64,000 nucleotides of DNA from Sphaerolaimus hirsutus (Eukaryota > Nematoda > Chromadorea > Monhysterida > Sphaerolaimidae). The notes below the pieces were generated by a model. It ran no database searches. It was not told where the DNA came from and saw nothing but the letters and a program-made list of their open reading frames with translations. Shown one piece after another: positions 33,268-43,800 of the stretch (position 1 is the stretch's first letter; each line of letters opens with the position of its first letter). Location: the NCBI GenBank assembly GCA_964036195.1, contig OZ038450.1:15440701-15504700 (forward strand), read 5' to 3'. The translations under genes were made by a program, and so were the position numbers.

Positions 33268-33384
33268 TTTTTCCATGTACCATTCACTCATCAGCTGCTT
33301 TGGTAACGTCAAGTCGGCTTCGAGACTCAGCTAGCCGTCGATTTTCGCGTGGACCATATCGAGCTTGTACATTCATGCATTCGT

Positions 33385-33500
33385 TTATTCGATCTGCAGG
33401 GCTCGGCAATTCGAGCGATTCAAATCTCCGTGTTTAAAAATGCGATTGTAAAAACTGCCCCCATAGTGCAACACTTGAAATTTGTTCATTCAAACATTAA
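33385..33500 (+). pseudogene. Possible decayed zinc-finger exon
   Basis: After the acceptor-like GATCTGCAG, the text KTAPIVQHLKFVHS has the second half of a C2H2 finger (H-x4-H), and the first-half bases ..TGCGATTGTAAAA.. resemble a CD-C-K half with frame damage. Its right part overlaps the start of the long inverted repeat, so it may be coincidence. Confidence 0.3.
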
Positions 33501-34645
33501 TTCCACTGGAACAGGTAAATATAAAATAGGAAAGCTAGTTCGGTTTTGGGTTGTATCAAAAGAAAGCTCAAACATTTATCTACACATGCCTTGGGCCACC
33601 CCTTGACAAAATCCCCTGTGGAATTCGTAAGAGGCCCACACATTTTTTATACAGAATTGTGTTGCTCACTTGGGTTCGGACACTTCCTTTATGCAGCAAT
33701 AAATCTGCCTTTCAAGCTGGATTTTGGCTTTGAAGACAGAAATAAGCTCTGGCTAGTTGTCAGAATCTAATTCCTTTTAAAAATCATTAAGACAGACTTT
33801 CATCACCTCATGCTTCTTGATACTCATTGTGTGAGTTAACAACTATTTTCCCTAGTTCCCCACGAATGTGCATTACTCAAGCCCAGTTGGCACACAATTT
33901 TGGGCATTCAGCAGTGTGTATGCCACTGGAAACTACCATGACAGTTAGAAAAGGTTGTGGGGAATCTTTTATACACACCCCCATTCAAGGAAACCTCCCC
34001 AAACTAGAGGCGCTTGAGTTCAACAAAATTTGTGTTTATCTTACCTTTTTACTACTAAATATTTTATTTTTTTCATTTTTCATTTTTGCTCTTCACATTC
34101 TCGAGTTTGGGAGGTTTTCCTTGAATAGGGGTGATGATAAAAAATTCCCCACAACCTCCTCTAACTGTCCTGGTAGTTTCCAGTGCCCTACACACTGCTG
34201 AATGCTAGTCTTGTGCCAACAGTGCTTGAGTGACACACATTCATGGGGAACTAGGGAAAATGGTTGTCAACTAACCCAGTGAGTATCAAGAAGCATGAGG
34301 TGATGAAAGTCTGTCTTAATCTGATTTTTAAAAGGAATTGGATTCTGGCAACTAGCCAGAGCTTATTTCTGTCTTCAAAGCCAAAATCCGGCCTTGAAAG
34401 GCAGATTTATTGCTGCATAAAGGAAGTGTCCGAACCCAAGTGAGCAACACAATTCTGTATAAAAAAATGTGTGGGCCTCTTAAGAATTCCACAGGGGATT
34501 TTTTCAAGGGGTGGCCCAAGGCATTTGTAGAGAAATGTTTGAGCTTTCTTTTGAGACAACCCAAAACCGAACAAGCTTTCCTATTTTATATTTACCTGTT
34601 CCAGTGGAATTAATGTTTGAATGAAAAAATTTCAAGTGTCCGAAC
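33474..34645. repeat. Long inverted repeat (about 1.2 kb) between ZF-B and ZF-C
   Basis: The left arm from ACACTTGAAATTTGTTCATT pairs with the right arm ending AATGAAAAAATTTCAAGTGT. Shared arm landmarks: AGGAAAGCTAGTTCGGTTTT, GGAATTCGTAAGAGGCCCAC, TCTTGATACTC, CAGTAGTGTAGG-type blocks. Arms are about 550 bp with high identity and the centre is near 34060. It would fold into a very long hairpin. No protein is supported. Confidence 0.8.
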
Positions 34646-34749
34646 CCATGTGAACAGTGTCCGAACCCATGTGTTGTATAATATCAACAAAAAAGTAAAC
34701 TCGTGATTTTCCAACAATCGCGATGATCGTGTGTTTGACAGGTGTGAAA

Positions 34750-34830
34750 ATGGAAGGGAATCTAATCCAGCGCCGCATGCCAAAGGACCCCAATGCTGCC
34801 CTGCTATCCTGCGTCAAATGCACTTACACT
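34750..34830 (+). CDS. ZF-C exon 1 (start and first half-finger)
   Basis: ATG in AAAATGG context, 27 codons, ending SCVKCTYT, donor ACT|GTTAGT. Exon 2 supplies the rest of the finger with exact spacing, as in ZF-B. The frame is open upstream, so an earlier ATG (34723) is possible. Confidence 0.68.
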
Positions 34831-37800
34831 GTTAGTGTGGGGTTTCCAGGAAGTTTGGAAGTTGGCCCAATGGTGAACCAATTTCCAGCTAGTGCAAATG
34901 AGGACGCAAATGAAGCACATTTTGCTCCTCATGATCAGCACCATTAGATTGCATTGTTTCATTAGTTCAAAAAGTATTTGATTGTTTTTGCATTTTACAC
35001 GCATACGGTGCATCGATCCAGCCAAACCTATCTTCCGCACTAGATCATCTTGTAGTATTGCTTGGCATTTGTGAAGAACAACAGCTGGGGCACTCCCAGA
35101 CCCTGTAAAATGTCATGTGTCAAGTAAAAGACCATGAAACATGTCACGTGTCATGTAAAAAACCCTGGAAAGTGTCAAATGATGTAAAAGACCCTGTAAA
35201 GTGTCATGTGTATCAAAATCTTATTTTATCGCATCCAAATCTTATGTTTTTGTATCCAAATCTTACGTCAAAAGTCGGATTTGGATACAAAAACATAAGA
35301 TCTGGACATGGCAACATAAGAGTTGGATACACATGACACTTTACAGGATTTTTACATGACATTTGACACTTTACGGGGTCTTTTACCTGACACATGACAT
35401 TTTACAGTGTCTTGTACACTTTACAGGGTCTTTTACAGGGTCTGGGAGTGGCACCATGTATTTTATTTGCCGGTCAACTAAAAACGACAAAAAACCGCGC
35501 GCAGACACAGTCCCAGTCTCTTCCGGATTTTCACACTCGAAAGTCACACGCTGAGAAGCATCCAATGGTGGATGGCCAATACCAGTGTCCCCAGTGCATA
35601 TAACTATCTGGGGGTGGCATTTTAAGGGGTTGCATCTACAAAATATTGTTGGGGGACCGTCACAGTATGTTGATGAAAAAAGTCACATGATAAATTATTA
35701 ATGAAGTTCACGGATAGTGAAATAATGAAATGTCAAGGGGAAAATTGATGGGTACTTTTTATTGTGGTGGTCTGTGTTGGTGGAATTCACTGAAAAATGT
35801 GTCTCGCTCTATACCTGTTGGTATAGTAATTAGAATACATAAAGGGAAACGTATTGTTGATAGCCATTGTTCCAACACTTATGGAAAGGTTTACTGTAAA
35901 TGCTTCCGGAAAGATCAAGCACCTGAGATATTTATCTTCTCCACTGTGTTGGTGCCATTCTGTCACCCTTCATATTCAAAGTGAAATAGAAGTGGTTTCA
36001 CTGGAAAAATATCACAAGTCGCTACCGCACCATAAATTTTTTTTGTAGAGTCTGCCCTTAAAGTGCCATACCCAAATGTTTCTATGCTTCGGTGTCCGCG
36101 TCGAACTACGAAACATAGCGGCTTACTACAACATATCAAACTTGTACATACAAGCTCCGGACATGTCAGTTGGTTCCAGTGCGATCAGTGCGAAACCCGG
36201 ACTAGCACCAAAATCGGATTGAGGTTGCACAAGCACCGCTGCCATTCTGACGTTGTGTTAGTTTGGGTTTGATAGCAGACAAATAAAAAGATCTGAAATT
36301 ATTTACCTTTATTTAAAATGAATCTTGGCTAGGGTTCAAACGATATATCGTATCGAATATCGGATATCGACCATTTTTTAATATCGAATATCGATATCGA
36401 AAATTTTGAAAAAATATCGAATATCGAATATCGATATCGAAAATTTTGAAAAAATATCGATATCGAATATCGACCATATTTTCGATATATCGAACCTGTA
36501 TAATGTCCTTAATCACGTTATTATTTTTGTTTTGAGATATTTGTGATTAATTTGATTTGCTTATAGTATCTAAGTTGATGAGTAAAAGTAAAGTATTTGA
36601 TGTCATCTTTGTTGGAGTGCTTACTCCTTCTTGTATTTGTTTGGCGACATACCTACTGAACTACCTACCTCAAATTTGAAGCCAGAAAATGCTGATATGC
36701 TGCTTTTTTGCAACATGCCCTTCAACAATTGGGTTATAAGTATGAATTGTAATATCTACCAATTTTTGTTTGTCTGATACAATTCGATTCGTCATGTTTT
36801 TTTCTTCGATTTTCTCATTCTGACCATTGTAAACCTTGTTAAAATCAATTGTACTTTTCAGTAAAGAGATAATCAACCATGTTTGCAACCATATGAAAAT
36901 ACAATATGCTGCTTGAAATATGCCTTGCTATACCAAAAGCTAAATATCAAATATCGAAAATATCGATATCGAATATCGACCATTTTTTAGTATCGAATAT
37001 CGATATCGAGGGTCCAGGTCCATATCGTATCGAATATCGATATCGAAAATTTTGAAAAAATATCGAATATCGAATATCGATATCGAAAATTTTGAAAAAA
37101 TATCGAATATCGAATATCGATATCGAAAAGTGATATCGTTTGAACCCTAATCTTGGCGTTGTGAGTTGACTAATTCTCAGATGGCGCTGGAAAACTGGTA
37201 CGATCCGGTCCCTAAAAACTTGCTCCCAGTGCTGAATCTGAATCCGACAATGTGTATCCTTTTTCAGAGCACCTCCAATAGCAAGAAAGCCAAAGGGCAG
37301 CAGTTCGGCGCAACGTATGAAGTGTCCCGAGTGCGAGTACACGATCCAGAGCAACGTGTCCATGCAGCAGCACAAGCTGGCCGTGCACACGCCCGCAGAC
37401 AAAGTGCTCCACTGCAATCTGTGCGCCCACCTGTTCCCCGACCAGACAGAGCTGGAACATCACCAACTGAAAGTGCACCCAAACAAAGATTGTAACAAGC
37501 CTACATCGTGGCACAAATGTCCAAAGTGTAATTATCTCGCCAAAGCAGCATTTCTAGTAACTACCCATATAAATCGACATCACTCCGACGGAGTGACACA
37601 GGTTGGTCATGCGACAACTCTCGTGTAAACTCTCAGCGCATCTGAGCTCTCAGCGCATGTAAGGCGCCGTTTACACGGTTACTTTGTGACGACCAAAATT
37701 TCGATTTTGTCAACCATATTTTGGGATAAAAATCAATTAGTAGATAGATTGGACGCCTCAATTGATCATGATTTTATCAACCTCACTGCATGCAACCATA

Positions 37801-40800
37801 ATTAACTTTTCTACATTATGTAATCAACACACCAGATAACGTATTTTTTTGTTGTCGGAGGTTGTCGGAGGGTTTGTTCTGTGCAGCTTCGCTAGCGATG
37901 CCACGTAGAACAAATCCTCCGACAACTACAGACCACATGAAAAAAGTGTGATTTAGTGTGCGTGATAACAGAATCTTTGGGATATGATGTTTGCCTCAGG
38001 CAGTGAAGCTGGCACAATCATGATCGATCGAGGTATCTAACATGTAAAATATTTCACGTCCATTCCACAAGAATGATTGAAAAATCACATTTTTTGTCGT
38101 CACAGAAAAACCGTGTAAACGCCGCTTAAACACCCGGTGCATCAATAATTTTTGCCGTGGTGCGCCCTAGTGAAACAAACTTCCGGGTCTTTCATTACTT
38201 CAGTAGTGAATACCGTATTTTCGCGGATCTGCTTGATACTCTTCTACCGTTTTTACTATCTCCAATACTTTTTACCTGCTGTTCTATTGAAAGTCGCTTC
38301 GGGCGTATTTATTTCATTTGTGCCACTGTTTTTATCTTGGCGCACTACCAACCCCTTTCACTGTCCGAGGTGCATAGATGCGCTGGGGGTTTAGATGCGC
38401 CTGAGAGCACACCCCGGTCATTTCTTCGTTATTAATCCCAGCCAACGAGCCTGTGCCTCAGTGCAAGTAAACTCCCAGTGCACGTTGACTCCCAGTGCAC
38501 ATCGACTCCCAGTGCACGTTGACTCCCAGTGCACATCGACTCCCAGTGCACGTTGACTCCCAGTGCATGTAAACTCTCAGTGCACGCAAACTCCTAGTGC
38601 ATGTAAACTCCCAGCGCATGTGTGCACCCTGTTCACCGTGCGGCGCCGCCGCAGCTTTGCCGCCCCCCCCCCCTGGCTGCGTGAAATTTACTATTTGAAA
38701 TTTCGGTCCACATTGTTGACATTTTTCCAACACTAGTTCGGAATTTCCGACTGGTGTTTGCGATAATATATATTTTTTGTTTTTAAATGCTTATCGAAAT
38801 TTCTGGTTTTCAATTTCGAAATTTCATTTTGCATATGAATACAAAAATATTTACAGACGCGGGGGGGGGGTGGCAAAGTTATGACCGCGTGGCGCAGCGA
38901 TAAGGGTGCACACATGCACTGGGGGTTTACGTGCACTGAGAGTTTACGTGCAATGGGAGTCAACGTGCACTGGGAGTATACCTACATGCACTGGGAGTTT
39001 ACGTGCACTGAGAGTTTCAGTCCCAGCGAACCACCGACGGCTCTGTCTCCTTGCATGACATTCAAACCTTTAAAACCTTTGGCTTTATAGCGGAACCTGA
39101 ATAAATTTGAACGGATTTCCCACAGCTTTCAAAATTTGGGTTTCATCACAGTTCATACAGATGAGCTTGTGCCGGCACTCATCTAAACCCGCTACTCATC
39201 TGGATACACCCACTAACCATCTTAACTCCCCTCCCCACATCACAGATGTTGTGCAATGTGCACTGCCGATGGCAGCTGGCTGGCACTTTATGCAGTTACG
39301 TAATTACAACACATTGAAACTGCACATGCCCATGTTAGTGCAGTAATCACACAGTTGCTGCACAGTACCATGTGTGTGTGCATTGTTAATTTCAATTTTG
39401 CATAAAGTGCCAACCATCCACCATCAGCAAGCCTCTTTTATGCATGTGCACCGCTGGGCAGTGTGCAATCACTCATTGCACATTGCAGGACGTGTGCAGC
39501 TGTGGGGGGGTATAGATGAGTTGTGGGTAGATCTATGTAGATGAGAGCCATGGTCAGATGAGTAGGTGGGTTTGGATGAGTAGCAAGCCTACATCCATAC
39601 AGACAGTACAAAACGTAAAGGAGGCAAGTTGCTTTACTTTGCTGCATGTTTGAAACTATCCACCACACAGGAAAAAGAAAAACTACATCAGTGCCCATCT
39701 CCAGGGTGCAGTTTTTCCACTGCCCATGCAATGTCACTTATTGGACACAAGCGAAGGTTTCATCCTGAAATGGAGAAGCAAGTAAGTCCTGGTGCCAGTT
39801 CCGCAAGACGCAAAGTAAAATAACAAATGATAAGAGCACAGTAATTGAACAAATGGCAAGTTGAGTGCGGAGTAAGAAGTTGAGGTTGAAGTAAATTGTT
39901 AATAGTAAAGTAAAAAAGTTAGAGGCAAGTGGCAAGAAATGTTATAAAAGATTTTAAGTAAAAATGAATACACATGTAGAAAGCATCATTTCAATGATCC
40001 TGAGCAGATGCACATCTAAACCCTCAACGCATGTAGACTGACCACTCATCTAATTTTGGCACAGGACCAGTGCACAAGTAAACCTGGTGCACAAGTAACC
40101 ATGTCCGGTGCCAATGTAGACCTGGTGCTTAAGTACGGCCCCCATAATTGAGCAGTGGGTCTTCATGGGCACTGCAGGGGTTCAGTATGGGGCATCGGAG
40201 GGGGTTGGGTTACCCCCCAAACGCTCCAGCTATCTACATATGTATCTAGCGATTTTTCCCCTTTTCCTTCTAAAGCTTGAAAAAACCCATATATTGAACC
40301 CCTGCGACCCCCCTCCAAAAACATCTAATATACAGATGATTAGCGATGGAATGGCGCCATTTGAGGGTGCCAAAGTAAGCCGCACCATGGCACCCTTCTA
40401 CTACTTTTGCTACTTGTGCACAGGGTTTACTTATCGGGTGTACCGAAACACCCCCTCTAATTTTCCCCCTACACATCTGTGGGTGTTATAGATGCGTAGT
40501 GGGTGTAAGTCATGTGTCCATTGGTCATGTATGAATGAAAGCTACATTTATTACCAAAATGATTATTTTGAACAAAATTTGAAACATAAATAAATAGAAG
40601 AAAGAATGCAAAAGACACACAATAACAAAGGAAACTGGTGAATACGAGAGCAAAATGTCTTCTTTCTGGTTAAGTGGAACATAAATACTAGATGATAAAT
40701 ACAAAGATATGTGTTTTAGTAAAATAAACACCTTCCCGGTCATGTCCGGCACCCTATTTTTGATCTTACTTGTGACACCATATCTCCAGTTCTAGGGCGC

Positions 40801-43800
40801 GCCAGAAGCTGAAACTTGGAGGAGGTATTGGTGCAACCCCCCTCTACTTCGCATGAATTTGGGGGGTCGCGGCGACCCCTCTCAGGCTCGGTCGCCCTAA
40901 GTGCAATTTTTTTTGGCTTTTATGGTGTCCCACAGCAGGTCTGGCACCAGCTGATTTCTGAGCTGTGGTAGGGGTATAAATCTAAAATTTTGGGGATGTG
41001 TTACCAACACCACTCCCCTACTATACACTATTCAATAATGTGAGATAAATGTGAAAAATTTCAAAAAAATTCTATTACTCTCTAAAAAACACCACCCCCA
41101 ATAGATGGATGACAAAAAAATCACTTTTTGGAACTTTTTTATTAGACACTTAAAGAGCTGGTTTACGATACTGGTTTGAGATTTATACTCCTCCCACAGC
41201 TCAGAAATCAGCGGGTGCCGGACCTGCTGTGGGACACCAAAACAGCCAAAAAAAATTGCACTTAGGGAGACCCACCCTCAGAGGGGGCGCCGCGACCCCC
41301 CAAATTCATGCGAAGTAGAGGGGGGTTGCGCCAATATCTCCCCCAAGTTTCAGCCTCTGGGGCGCCTTAGAACTGGGAATAGGATGTAAGAAGCAAAACC
41401 AAAAAATGAGTGCCGGACGTGACCGGGAAGGTGTTTATAAACTAAGGGATAGGAAAGTGTTAGGTATAAAGCCTGAATATGGAAGTTGAGTCGGAAAATT
41501 CAATAGAGCACTGGGCAAAATTATCGGGGGGGGGGGTGTCGGTGCACAAGTAGCAAAAGTAGTAGAAGGGCGCCATGGTGCGGCTTACTCTGGCGCCCTC
41601 AAATGGCGCCATTCCATCGCTAATCATCTGTATATTTGATGTTTTTGTCAAGGGAGGGTCGCAGGGGTTCGATATATGCGGTTTTTCTAGCTTTAGAAGG
41701 AAAATGGGGGAAAAATAACTAGATACATATGTAGATAGCTGGAGCGTTTGGGGGTAACCCAACCCCCTCCGACCCCCATACTGAACCCCTGCAGTGCCAA
41801 TGAAGACCCAGTGCTCAATAATGGGGGCTGTACCTAAGCACCAGGTCTACATTGGCACCGGACATTGTTACTTGTGCACCGGGTTTACTTGTGCACTGGT
41901 CCTGCGCCGATTTATCAATCTCTTGATGTATGTCTTGCATGCAATTGTATCATCTATTTGAATCAAATGATACACCCTTGCACCCTCAAGGTTTTCAAAT
42001 GCGACAAGTGCGAAAACGTTTTGCCAAGTGAGAAGCAACTGTCACGGCACAAGCTGGCATACCACGGCAAGGACAAGTCTCTCCTGCCTTACGCCTGCTC
42101 AAAGTGCAACTACAGGTCGAAGTACAAGCACAACTTGGAAAGGCACTACAATGTGAGCTGCGCCGCGCCACACGAGGTCAAGTGGTTCAAATGTGACAAA
42201 TGCGACTACAAGACCAGAAACAACGATTCACTTATTAGCAAGCACAGTTGCTCCAAGGTTAGCGTGCCCTTTATTTTGTATCTTACTGACTAGGCCTACC
42301 TAGCTGGAGTTTTTAAAACCAATGACCCTAGCACCTGTAGCCTTTTTAATTTTTACAGGTGCCAGTGGACTGAAGAATACATTTCAGAAAACAATTCCAT
42401 ACTGTTGTACATAAAAAAGTACGTTATCATATTTTTTGTATGCAAGTGTGAGACTTTCCTCAAATTATTCCCCCATGCAAATGAAGACAGGACAAAAATG
42501 TATAAACACAGGTGCCCATCTCTGAAAAACTCGAAATACAGAAAGTGTTTTCCGAAACGAACTTCCTCACAACTTCACACAGTATTCGATCAGTAAGAAA
42601 AACGATGGTTGCGCGCCGCCCTCAGCACACCAGAGTTCACCAGCTGTGAGTGTTACTGCTGGGCGTCCAAACGGGGCCGGGTCTGTGCACAAGTAAACCC
42701 GGTGCCCAAGTAGGGCCGGTGCACAAGTTGTAATACCCGGTGCCCAAGTAGGCCCGGTGCCCAAGTTAAGTGCCCGTACTTGGGCACCGGGCCGGGCATT
42801 TACTTGTGCACCGGGCGGCTTTTTACTTGAGCATACATGTGCATTGCTTGGGCACCACTCTGAGGCAAAAATGGCGCTGCTCTGCAGTCCATGGCGCCAC
42901 TGCAGAAAAATGGCACCATTTTCCATCCATTCATGCTGCATAGCAAATTCTTTGTATAGTACACGAGTGCATCAATATTTGAATTTTAACACCTGATAGA
43001 TAAGGTATGAAGAGGTGGAACATGTAATAAATAGGAAGTGGAGATACTGACATTTGAGTGAAATTTCACCCGAAACTCTTTATCTCCACTGAATCAGCTG
43101 AGGTGATGTCAAAAAACTCATTATAACTATAAGCATATGAAGGGTGTGCTTCTAAAAGTACCGATCTACAAATTTTTCAAATTTGAGTTAGGACCATTTT
43201 TGGGGTCCCCATAAACATGTGCTTCAAAAAAATATATAATATGTGGGGGGTGCGAAATTCAATTTTGAGATATGAGGGGTCGAAAAAAGCAAAAAAAATC
43301 GCAAAATACGGTTTTTGAAATTTTAAAAGTACCGATCTACAAGCTTTTTCAGCTTTTGTGTCTTTAAAAGTACCGATCTACACACTTTTTTCAAAATTGT
43401 TCTTTTAAATGTACCGATCTGCACATTATTTTTTGTGCTTCTAAAAGTACCGATGTCAGATCGGCGTCTGATTCAGCAAAAACTCATTTTGTGCTTTTTT
43501 ATTATGGGTAAAAGTACCGATCTACAGCTGTCTGATTTTTTGCTTTAAAAAATACCGATCTACATGCTATTACCAATTTGTTCCTTTAAAATGTACTGTA
43601 CTACAAAAATATAATTCACTAAATTTTATATAGCTAGTGTTATGTGTATAATCAGTGATTATACCCATGCATGTGGATACCAAACAATATGGCCAAAATA
43701 CCCATACCCAAAATTCTCATACCCAATACCCAAGTATGGGTATTGCATACTCCAAACTTTCAATTGCGATTATCTCAAAATCGATTTTTTGTAGATCGGT

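Noticed and set aside
33385..33500. First exon of another zinc-finger gene between ZF-B and ZF-C
   Set aside because: Only half a finger is readable, the cysteine half is frame-damaged, and the histidine half overlaps the arm of the inverted repeat. Kept only as a low-confidence relic.
35595..36090. U12-type AT-AC intron in ZF-C (insert begins ATATAAC)
   Set aside because: The donor does not match ATATCCTT and there is no AC or AG immediately before the second half of the finger.
11658..37149. Centromeric or ordinary tandem satellite from the TATCGA arrays
   Set aside because: The arrays are bounded by TAGGGTT termini and perfect 8-bp target duplications, so they are parts of discrete transposons.
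38458..38733. Regular 17-19-bp repeats that look like a CRISPR array
   Set aside because: Units are contiguous or separated by 1-2 bases, with no unique spacers, no cas genes and a eukaryotic context. It is a satellite inside a foldback element.
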